A DNA stretch of 64,000 nt. Origin: Acidobacteriota bacterium (GTDB lineage: Bacteria > Acidobacteriota > Terriglobia > Acidiferrales > UBA7541). The notes under the pieces are model-generated. The model ran no database searches, was not told the DNA's origin, and saw nothing but the letters and a program-made list of their open reading frames with translations. Within the stretch, counting starts at the first letter, position 1; every line of letters begins with the position of its first letter. Positions 57,103 to 64,000 of the stretch are shown here, piece by piece. Location of the stretch: contig QHYI01000129.1 in the NCBI GenBank assembly GCA_003223245.1, positions 62,001-126,000 of the forward strand, in the 5' to 3' direction. A program made the position numbers and the translations under genes.

Positions 57103-58164
57103 ATGGCCAGGGGCTACGGAAAATCGCATGCTTCGCTGAAGGTGTGGTTTTGGCGCGCTGAGCGCTTCTTCCACACACGCAGGCGAGAAGTGCGCGCGAT
57201 CGCCAAGGCGCTGATTTCGACCAAGCATCCTTTCCTGGTTCATATTATCCCGATCCGCCGATGCAACCTGGCGTGCGCGTACTGCAACGAATTCGACGAT
57301 TTCTCGCCGCCGGTGCCGCTAGAAGAAATGAAGAAGCGGCTGGACATTCTGGCGGACATGGGGACGTCCATCATTACGATCAGCGGTGGTGAGCCGCTGC
57401 TGCATCCAGAGCTGGATGAAATTATCCGGCATATCCGGCGTCGCGGCATGATCGCGGGGATGATCACGAACGGATTCCTGCTGACACAAGAACGCATTGA
57501 GGAACTGAACGATGCCGGGCTGGAGCATTTGCAGATTAGTATCGACAACACAAAGCCCGACGAAGTTTCGAAGAAAAGCCTGAAGACGCTGGACCAGAAG
57601 CTCGAGCTGCTGGCGAATTACGCGTATTTTCAGGTGAACATTAATTCGGTGTTGGGGAGCGGAGTGAAAGATCCCGAGGATGCGCTGCGCATTGCGCACC
57701 GGGCCGTGGACTTGGGACTCACCAGCACGGTGGGAATCATTCACGACCACAACGGGCAATTGAAACCGCTGGGCCCGCGTGAAATCGAAATTTTCGAAGA
57801 GATCATGACGCTTAGCAAGCGGTCGTTCTCGCGATTCAACCATTTTCAGCACAACGTGGCGCGCGGGAAAGAGCACCCGTGGCGATGCCGGTCGGGCTCG
57901 CGGTATTTGTACGTTTGCGAGGACGGATTGGTGCATTGGTGCTCGCAGCAACGGGGATATCCGGGGATACCGCTCGCCCAGTACACGCCCGAAATGCGGC
58001 ATCGCGAGTTTTACACGGAAAAGTACTGCGCGCCGCTGTGCACGGTTTCCTGCGTGCAGCAGGTCGGCATGCTGGACAACTGGCGAGCGCCGCAGACACT
58101 GAAGCCCATGCCCGTGGCGCAGCCGGAACTGGTGCAAATTGAATCGGCAGGCAGCGACTCCTGA
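57103..58164 (+). CDS. Radical SAM protein with SPASM-like C-terminus
   Basis: About 353 aa. The radical SAM cluster motif CNLACAYC (C-x3-C-x2-C) lies in [17 protein letters not shown] near residue 60, with [12 protein letters not shown] after it. The C-terminal part has further cysteines ([24 protein letters not shown] and [13 protein letters not shown]), fitting auxiliary Fe-S clusters. The product class is unknown; related proteins modify peptides or hopanoid-like lipids. Start is the ATG at 57103 ([15 protein letters not shown]). The ABC-transporter operon begins 103 nt after its stop on the same strand. Confidence 0.9.
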   Translation: MARGYGKSHASLKVWFWRAERFFHTRRREVRAIAKALISTKHPFLVHIIPIRRCNLACAYCNEFDDFSPPVPLEEMKKRLDILADMGTSIITISGGEPLLHPELDEIIRHIRRRGMIAGMITNGFLLTQERIEELNDAGLEHLQISIDNTKPDEVSKKSLKTLDQKLELLANYAYFQVNINSVLGSGVKDPEDALRIAHRAVDLGLTSTVGIIHDHNGQLKPLGPREIEIFEEIMTLSKRSFSRFNHFQHNVARGKEHPWRCRSGSRYLYVCEDGLVHWCSQQRGYPGIPLAQYTPEMRHREFYTEKYCAPLCTVSCVQQVGMLDNWRAPQTLKPMPVAQPELVQIESAGSDS

Positions 58165-58266
58165 TTTCGAAGAGCCTTCGGCTATTTTCGCTCCCTATTT
58201 TCACTCCACGCACATTCCATTATTGGCGGGATTGACGGTTCAGCGAGCGCTGCTGAAAATGTAAGC

Positions 58267-59220
58267 ATGAGTGCACCAGCAATTGAAACAGAGAATCTCA
58301 GCAAAGAATATCCGCACGGATTTTTGAACCTGAAGAAGAGAACGTCGCTCGAGCGTTTGAGTATGCAAGTAGAAGAGGGCGAAATCTTCGGGTTCATCGG
58401 ACCAAACGGCGCAGGGAAATCAACCACCATTAAATTGTTAATGAGGCTGATTTTTCCCACTGCGGGAAGCGCGCGCATTCTCGGAAAACCCATCAGCGAC
58501 ATCGAAATGCACCGCGACGTGGGCTACCTGCCGGAACAACCGTATTTTTACGACTATCTGACTGCGGCGGAACTACTGGATTATTTCGCGCGAATCCACG
58601 ATCTGTCAGCGGCCCAGCGGAAAGAGCGCGTGCAAACGACGCTCAAAAAAGTTGGGCTGGAAACGGCCGGAAAAATCCAACTCCGCAAATACTCGAAAGG
58701 GATGCTGCAACGTGTGGGGATGGCGCAAGCGATCCTGCACGACCCCCAATTGGTGATCCTGGATGAGCCGATGTCGGGTCTGGATCCCGTGGGGCGGCGC
58801 GAAGCGCGCGACATCATTCTGGATTTGAGGCGCGAGGGCAAGACGGTGATGTTTTCCACGCACATTCTCAGCGACGCTGAGATGTTGTGCGACCGCGTGG
58901 GTGTCATTGTCGGAGGAAAACTCCGTGGAGTCGGCACACCGGGGCAGTTGGTGGACGTAACCACACAAGGAATGGAGATTTTGTTTGAGCTGGCGGGGCC
59001 GTGTACGGCGCCGTTGTTGGCGAAAGCGACGCGTACGGGCGACCGCTACCGGCTGCAGGTTCCTGAGACAGGGCTGTATGACGCGATTGAACAATTACGC
59101 GCGGCGGGGGCAAAAATTCTCGCGGTGGCGCGAGTGCGAGCGACGCTCGAAGAGTTTTTCATGAACCTTGTGGAAGCGGACCGCGCGCAAGCGGCTGCGG
59201 TCGAAGTGAGCGGGAAGTGA
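58267..59220 (+). CDS. ABC transporter ATP-binding protein
   Basis: 317 aa. Walker A GPNGAGKST, the signature motif in the variant form YSKGMLQRVGMAQAI, Walker B LVILDEPMSGLDPVGRRE, and the switch His in FSTHILSDAEML. A C-terminal domain of about 80 residues (GTCTAPLLAK-type) is typical of ABC-2 exporters. Its GTGA overlaps the permease start at 59217, so translation is coupled. Energises an exporter with the permease encoded next. Confidence 0.95.
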   Translation: MSAPAIETENLSKEYPHGFLNLKKRTSLERLSMQVEEGEIFGFIGPNGAGKSTTIKLLMRLIFPTAGSARILGKPISDIEMHRDVGYLPEQPYFYDYLTAAELLDYFARIHDLSAAQRKERVQTTLKKVGLETAGKIQLRKYSKGMLQRVGMAQAILHDPQLVILDEPMSGLDPVGRREARDIILDLRREGKTVMFSTHILSDAEMLCDRVGVIVGGKLRGVGTPGQLVDVTTQGMEILFELAGPCTAPLLAKATRTGDRYRLQVPETGLYDAIEQLRAAGAKILAVARVRATLEEFFMNLVEADRAQAAAVEVSGK

Positions 59221-59993
59221 AGCGCGCGGGCGTGGTGGCGTTGAATACGTTTCGTGAGGCCGTGCGCGACCGGGTGCTCTATAACCTATTGTTGTTCGCT
59301 CTGGTGATGATGGCGGCGTCCATCATCGCCGGGCAGATTTCGATCGGCATCGAAGAAACGGTCATCATCACGCTGGGCCTGAGCGCGATCTCGCTGATCG
59401 GGCTGCTGATTGCCATTTTTATCGGCGTGGGCCTGGTTTCCAAGGAAATGGACAAGCGAACGCTGTATGCGCTGCTGGCCAAGCCAGTGCGGCGGTGGGA
59501 GTTCCTGCTGGGGAAGTTTGGCGGGCTGGCGCTGACGCTGGCGCTCAACGTGGCGGCGATGGGAGTTGGTCTTTTTCTGGCGCTGGTCTATGTCAAACCG
59601 GTGTTCGAACGCGGCGACCTTACGGTTTTGATCGCGGTGTACTTCATCTGGCTGAAGCTGGCGCTGGTGGTAGCGCTGGCGCTGCTGTTCTCGTGCTTCA
59701 CGACGCCGCTCCTGGCGATTTTGTTTACCACGGGCATCTACATTGTCGGTCTGTACGTGCAAGAGCTGCGGAATATGCCCATGCAGGTGATGAGCCCCGG
59801 GATGACGCTGTTCACCAAATGGCTGTCCTACCTGCTGCCGAATTTCGAGAATTTCAACATCATGGCCATGGCCGCGCACAGCCGGCAGGTGCCCGGGGCG
59901 CTCATCGCGCAGAATACTCTGTACGCGGCGATTTACTGCACGATGGTGCTTACCGGGGCGATTCTGGTCTTCTCCAGGCGGAATCTGAAATGA
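59217..59993 (+). CDS. ABC-2-type transporter permease
   Basis: 258 aa, six predicted helices: LLLFALVMMAASIIAG, IGLLIAIFIGVGLV, LALTLALNVAAMGVGLFLALV, LIAVYFIWLKLALVVALALLFSCF, LLAILFTTGIYIVGLYV, and the last AAIYCTMVLTGAILVF. N-terminal start FREAVRDRVLYNLLLFAL is typical of ABC-2 permeases. GTG start inside the previous stop (GTGA), and the next gene overlaps by ATGA. The exported molecule is unknown. Confidence 0.92.
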   Translation: MKRAGVVALNTFREAVRDRVLYNLLLFALVMMAASIIAGQISIGIEETVIITLGLSAISLIGLLIAIFIGVGLVSKEMDKRTLYALLAKPVRRWEFLLGKFGGLALTLALNVAAMGVGLFLALVYVKPVFERGDLTVLIAVYFIWLKLALVVALALLFSCFTTPLLAILFTTGIYIVGLYVQELRNMPMQVMSPGMTLFTKWLSYLLPNFENFNIMAMAAHSRQVPGALIAQNTLYAAIYCTMVLTGAILVFSRRNLK

Positions 59994-60883
59994 AGGCTGC
60001 GAAAACCATCGTAAGTGTGCTGGTGATCTTACAGGCCGGCTTCCTGGGAGTTTGGAAACTGCAGCACACCCTCGACAAGGAGCGCGCCGAATTGCGCGAG
60101 GAACGGGATTATGTGCTGCTGAGCTCGGCGAAGTTGGTGAAGGCCGTAAGCCTGGAATATGCGCCGCTGATGGCGGATTTTTATTGGACACGGGTGGTTC
60201 AGTTTTACGGAAACAAGCACGTGCGGGGCGATGCGAACCTCGAGGAATTGTGGCCCTTGCTGGACATCACCACGACGCTTGATCCGAATTTGATCGTCGC
60301 CTACCGGTTTGGCGCGATTTTTCTCAGCCAGCGCGCACCAGGCGGAGCAGGGAGGCCGGACCTGGCGGTACAACTGCTTCAACGGGGCATAAAGGCGAAC
60401 CCCGATTACTGGCGGCTTTACGAGGATCTCGGGTTTGTCTACTACATGGATATGAAGGATTACCGCAAGGCGGCGCAGGCCTTCGAGGAGGGTAGCAAGA
60501 ACCCCAAGGCACTCATCTGGATGAAAGTGATGGCGGCGAAAATTGCGGCGGAGGGGCAATCCTTTAGGACCTCTTATTTCCTGTGGAACGACGTCTATAC
60601 GACGACAACCGATCCACAGATCAAAGAAAATGCAAAATGGCATCTGCAACTGCTCCAGGCTGAGGAGGATTGCAGACAACTCGACCGGCTAGCGGATGAA
60701 TACGAGAAGCGCTTCGGACATCGCGCGAAACGCGTCAGCGAACTGGAGGAGGCTGGAATGCTTCGAGGGCCAGTCCGCGATCCCCTGGGCTACGTTTACG
60801 TTTTCGACGAAAACGGAAAAGCGGCGCTAAACCCGAAAAGCCCGCTGGTGGAAAAACAAAAATACCAAGAGCACTTTAGATAG
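59990..60883 (+). CDS. TPR-like protein coupled to the ABC exporter
   Basis: 297 aa. An N-terminal membrane helix (KTIVSVLVILQAGFLGVWKL) followed by a periplasmic helical repeat domain (YRFGAIFLSQRAPGGAGRPDLAVQLLQRGIKANPDYWRLYEDLGFVYYMDMKDYRKAAQAFEEG). It starts within the permease stop (ATGA), so the three genes form a coupled operon. Function unknown; likely an accessory to the exporter. Confidence 0.85.
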   Translation: MKAAKTIVSVLVILQAGFLGVWKLQHTLDKERAELREERDYVLLSSAKLVKAVSLEYAPLMADFYWTRVVQFYGNKHVRGDANLEELWPLLDITTTLDPNLIVAYRFGAIFLSQRAPGGAGRPDLAVQLLQRGIKANPDYWRLYEDLGFVYYMDMKDYRKAAQAFEEGSKNPKALIWMKVMAAKIAAEGQSFRTSYFLWNDVYTTTTDPQIKENAKWHLQLLQAEEDCRQLDRLADEYEKRFGHRAKRVSELEEAGMLRGPVRDPLGYVYVFDENGKAALNPKSPLVEKQKYQEHFR

Positions 60884-60886
60884 TTT

Positions 60887-60906
60887 TGAGGGGCCAAAAG
60901 CCCCGA
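60887..60906. terminator. Small convergent hairpin
   Basis: GGGGC and GCCCC with loop CAAAA lie between the plus-strand TPR gene and the minus-strand peptidase gene. The stem is short and no strong T-run follows on either strand. Confidence 0.3.
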
Positions 60907-60908
60907 CT

Positions 60909-63347
60909 CTACTCCGTTGTGCACAGCAGGGTCATCTGCGGATCGATGAGGATTTTGTGTGGAAGGCTGGAAGTGTGAAAGTGGAAGGGAGTTTCCGGGC
61001 CAGCCGCGACAACGTTCCCGAGATGCGCGTGATTGCCGCCGCTCCCGGCCGCATATAAGGGAACACTGGCGAGAAACCAGCGTGGGACGCCGCTTTGGAA
61101 AAGCTTACCGCGAACCGCATATCCATTCTCTTCCCGGTGAGCGGTAAACTCGGCGCGGTAATGCGGAATTCCCGTGCCGCGGACCCATTCGTCGAAAAAC
61201 CAATCCATGGAGCGCCCGCCTTCCAGATCCATCGCAGGAGTCATGACGGACTCCACTTCGTGCTGAAAGTCGTTCGTGGAGAGCGCGCGGTAAGCGTACT
61301 TGGTCACCATTTTTTGCAGCAGCGCAATGAAACGCTCGTCCGGCTGCTTGCCGCCGTGCTCGCGGAGCATTTCGCGGAGCATGTGGATGACCCAGGAACC
61401 TTTGCTATAGACAAGGCGTTCATAGCCCGTAGGTGATTTTGAGGAATTGAGGCGCAAGCCCAGAGTAAGCGCGCCAATGTCGCCCACGGGACCATCGGCA
61501 TCGGGGGATATTTCGGTGAGTTGACGGCGGTAGCGCGAGAGCCAGACGCGAAGCGTGTGCTCGGGATTCCCGCGGGTGTCGGCAAACAGTAGGGCGAGAT
61601 AGTTGGAGATCGCTTCGTCAATCCACTGATCGCGGTAACTGGACCAACCCACCACGTTGCCCCACCACTGATGGGCAACTTCATGATAAGGAACGAGCTC
61701 GGTAAAGTGCTCTTGACCGGTGGGTGTGAGCCCGGCGCGCCGTTGCACTTGCGGCGAAAGAAAGGACAAAGTCGAAATATAGAGAAGGCCCGGCCAGCCC
61801 TGGCCGAAAGTGCCGGGAATTTGCGAGACGCTGAGATTGTGAAAAGGAAATGGACCGGAGAAAGCTTCGTAAAAATGGATCGAAGAGTCGATCTCTTTCC
61901 CCAGTTGCTTGAGCGCATCGGCGGGACTGGGCGGGGACGAGGGAAGCGTTAGCGCCAGTCTTGAGGAAGGAGCGCCAAACGTGTTGGAAGGAAGAGCGAT
62001 CTCCCCGGTGGGCGGAGGCGTCAGACGGGCCTTCAAGTTGTCTTCGAGTTCGCGATTGGCATAAACATCCACGGAGTGGGCGCGGGAAGTCACCGAAAAT
62101 GTAGCGTACTCGCCCAAATTGAATCCCGCCACCGCTACGGGCTTCTCCGATTTCCAGTGTCCGACACGAAAGTCGCCGTTTTCTTGTTCGTCAAGTTTGG
62201 ACCCTGTGGCGACAAGACGAAGCCTACGAGGCCAGCGAATGGCCAAGTCATAGGTCGCGAAGTCTGAGGGATCGCCCAGATGCGGGTACCAACTTTCCCT
62301 GGCGCTGACGAACAAGACGCCGTTTCCCGCATCTTGGATCACATTTCCGTGATAGTGAAACTGGAGAGTGAATTCCTGATTTTGCGGCATGGCAGCGTTG
62401 AGCACCACGCACAAATAGTCGTTTCCGCGGGTGCTGCGTTGCTGCAAGGTCATGCCCTCGTTTTGAAAGAACGCCAAAGGTTCGCCGTGCTCCCCCGTTA
62501 CGCGGTCGACGGTCAAGGCGCGGGAGAGTTCAAAAGACAGAATGCGCGCTCTGCCCGTTTCCGCCTGAATGCGAACGGCAGCGATGGCGTCGAGGGAATT
62601 GTTGTTGAGAATCGAAGGCTCTAGGGAATAGTGCAGCGCACGGAAAGCAGCCGTGTGCGCGGGGAAGTTGGGGATTTTGTGGGACGTCCAGGTATCGAAA
62701 AAAGTCCCGGAGGCGTTCTTAACCGTTTGTCCGAGGAGAAATTGTTCCTCGCGGCGGACGTCCAGGACGATGTCGAAAAGGCCGGTGGTTGCGCCATCCA
62801 GGCTGGCGTAGAAGGCGGGGCTGGCATCGGACGATAGGAAGGAGATAAGAATACGAAGGGTGTAATTCGGATTGACGCGGGCAACGGTGGACTCCCATTG
62901 AAATGTAAAGGAGGCATCGCTGTTCGGCGCGAGGTTGGCCTTGCGAAACTGCGAGAGCAGTTCGTCAGCGGTTTCCTCTGTGAAGCGAAAATAAGCGCTA
63001 CTGAAGACTTGATCGAGGATCGGAGCGACAAGGAATCGTCCCATCTGCTGCTTCTCGACCGGATCGCGCGGTGCGGCAACGACATGGCCACGGCCGGAAA
63101 AAACCGCGCCGGTAATTCGTCCTTCGAAGGGGGCAAAGAATCCCAGGATACCCTCTTCCAAGGAAATGACGGCGTCGCCGCGGCGAAGCTCAATGCGATT
63201 TTCGGGGGCCAGGTGATAGACCTGCGAGGAGTCCACCGTCAGTGTGTTAATGGCATCGTACCGTTCGTGCGGTGATTGTTCGCTCGCCCCGACAGCAACG
63301 GGCGCAAGCAAGCACCACAGCGCGAAGACTCTGGCCCCAACCCGCAT
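60909..63347 (-). CDS. Secreted M1-like zinc metallopeptidase
   Basis: About 812 aa. Signal peptide MRVGARVFALWCLLAPVAVGA. The zinc site HEVAHQWWGNVV (residues 555-566) with the downstream Glu in WIDEAISNYLALLFA is the HExxH-x18-E gluzincin pattern of family M1. The N-terminal half is a long beta-rich domain. The usual M1 GAMEN motif is not obvious; the region before HExxH reads GQGWPGLLYISTLSFLSP. So it may be an aminopeptidase-like enzyme with altered specificity. Start ATG at 63347; the extra 12 codons upstream are rejected because they spoil the signal peptide. Confidence 0.9.
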   Translation of the reverse strand: MRVGARVFALWCLLAPVAVGASEQSPHERYDAINTLTVDSSQVYHLAPENRIELRRGDAVISLEEGILGFFAPFEGRITGAVFSGRGHVVAAPRDPVEKQQMGRFLVAPILDQVFSSAYFRFTEETADELLSQFRKANLAPNSDASFTFQWESTVARVNPNYTLRILISFLSSDASPAFYASLDGATTGLFDIVLDVRREEQFLLGQTVKNASGTFFDTWTSHKIPNFPAHTAAFRALHYSLEPSILNNNSLDAIAAVRIQAETGRARILSFELSRALTVDRVTGEHGEPLAFFQNEGMTLQQRSTRGNDYLCVVLNAAMPQNQEFTLQFHYHGNVIQDAGNGVLFVSARESWYPHLGDPSDFATYDLAIRWPRRLRLVATGSKLDEQENGDFRVGHWKSEKPVAVAGFNLGEYATFSVTSRAHSVDVYANRELEDNLKARLTPPPTGEIALPSNTFGAPSSRLALTLPSSPPSPADALKQLGKEIDSSIHFYEAFSGPFPFHNLSVSQIPGTFGQGWPGLLYISTLSFLSPQVQRRAGLTPTGQEHFTELVPYHEVAHQWWGNVVGWSSYRDQWIDEAISNYLALLFADTRGNPEHTLRVWLSRYRRQLTEISPDADGPVGDIGALTLGLRLNSSKSPTGYERLVYSKGSWVIHMLREMLREHGGKQPDERFIALLQKMVTKYAYRALSTNDFQHEVESVMTPAMDLEGGRSMDWFFDEWVRGTGIPHYRAEFTAHREENGYAVRGKLFQSGVPRWFLASVPLYAAGSGGNHAHLGNVVAAGPETPFHFHTSSLPHKILIDPQMTLLCTTE

Positions 63348-63425
63348 ACAACGAGTGTAGTCAGATTCGGCATCGGGGAACAAGACGGACGGAAAAAAAC
63401 AGACGTGAGGAATTAAAATAAGCGC

Positions 63426-64000
63426 ATGGCACTTACGGCAGTTTCTCCTAGAACGCGGTTTCTTTTGTTTGGCACCGCCCTCCTTTTTCTGGGTTCGCAG
63501 GCCGCGCCGGATACGATCGTCCTGAAAAACGGCCGGCGCATTGCGGCGCTGAGTGCCATGGAAGAGGGAGACAAAGTCAAATACATGACCTCGGCGGGCG
63601 AATTAAGCCTTCCGAAATCCATTGTGGACCATATCGAAAAGGGAGGATTTGCCGGCACCGCGAGCCCGCCGGGAGATGCGACAGCGAATTTGACCATCGC
63701 GCCGCCGGAAATTCATCCTGCGGGAGGCGGAATCGAGGACATGCAACGTGCTGCCGTGCACAACGGGTCCATCGATCGCGAATACATTGGAAAGCTTGAA
63801 AGCGAAGCGCGACTGGGCAATGCGCGAGCAAATTTCAATGCCGCCCTGGGCCATCACGCGGCGGCGATCTTCGAAATTTCGCGAGGCGATTTGGAGCGCG
63901 CGCTGTCGGACGAGCGAACCGCGGTGACCTACGCTCCGGATGAGCCCGCGCTGCTGATGAACGTGGCGTACATCTACCTGAGGCGGAACGAATACAAGCA
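63426..64000 (+). CDS. Secreted TPR protein (3'-truncated by window end)
   Basis: At least 191 codons, no stop before base 64000. MALTAVSPRTRFLLFGTALLFLGSQAAPDTIVLKNGRRIAAL starts with a signal peptide. The following DTIVLKNGRRI...VKYMTSAGELSLPKSIVDHIEKGG is a small strand-rich unit, and ALGHHAAAIFEISRGDLERALSDERTAVTYAPDEPALLMNVAYIYLRRNEYK is the beginning of a TPR array. Probably periplasmic. Divergent from the M1-like peptidase (79 nt apart), so they share a promoter region. Confidence 0.85.
   Translation, partial: MALTAVSPRTRFLLFGTALLFLGSQAAPDTIVLKNGRRIAALSAMEEGDKVKYMTSAGELSLPKSIVDHIEKGGFAGTASPPGDATANLTIAPPEIHPAGGGIEDMQRAAVHNGSIDREYIGKLESEARLGNARANFNAALGHHAAAIFEISRGDLERALSDERTAVTYAPDEPALLMNVAYIYLRRNEYK

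Overview
The window comes from a bacterial chromosome, most likely Acidobacteriota. Support comes from the look of the complete 16S rRNA gene (8932-10458), the moderately high GC content, and several protein types common in that phylum: the CXXC-start 101-aa protein, the DUF4410-like secreted protein, Ig-repeat secreted proteases and a Tes/Mss-type lipid radical SAM enzyme. The phylum call is pattern recognition; the 16S gene should be placed by alignment.

Layout. 1-8.5 kb, mainly minus strand: folP (cut by the window edge), an outer-membrane-type protein, a small zinc-ribbon-like protein, a P-loop kinase, ftsH, tilS and a frameshifted secreted amidohydrolase. 8.6-10.7 kb: a 16S rRNA gene with its own promoter, boxA-like leader and terminator, but no tRNA, 23S or 5S following. 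10.8-17.8 kb: an IS1634-like remnant, an Arg-rich protein with a degenerate GIY-YIG-like end, the large radical SAM protein (candidate membrane-spanning lipid synthase), a FabG-like SDR, FmdB, and two decayed genes (a LysE-type exporter with an in-frame TGA and a methionine aminopeptidase remnant). 17.9-31.6 kb: housekeeping and metabolism, including a flavin-binding protein, DUF2461, a Tat-exported FMN hydroxy-acid oxidase, a beta-lactamase-fold hydrolase, the cstA-ybdD pair, a methyltransferase, a ROK kinase, an MFS carrier and an orphan PIN toxin. 31.7-40 kb: a broken xylulokinase, PPi-type phosphofructokinase, a HAD phosphatase, an apparently intact IS630-family element, an ArsR/SDR divergent pair and a DUF1906 protein. 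40-50.7 kb: a histidine kinase/sigma-54 regulator pair, universal stress protein, NagB, a hexuronate-type MFS carrier and a subtilase.

50.7-56.9 kb is an accessory zone. A tRNA-Glu(CTC) gene at 56818-56892 has a 20-bp exact copy of its 3' end 4 kb away at 52787-52806. The enclosed segment holds a 1145-aa protein combining an Fe-S RecB/Cas4-like nuclease, an RNase H-like exonuclease and an SF1 helicase, plus a transposase C-terminal fragment, and no integrase. This has the layout of a small tRNA-integrated island with a candidate nucleic-acid-defence cargo. 57-64 kb: a radical SAM/SPASM-like protein, a translationally coupled ABC ATPase-permease-TPR operon, an M1-like peptidase and the start of a TPR protein.

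Broken genes are frequent here (amidohydrolase, lysE-like, map-like, xylB, a VOC fragment and two transposase fragments). Some may be assembly or sequencing errors if this is a metagenome assembly, but the map-like and xylB lesions are too complex for single-base errors.
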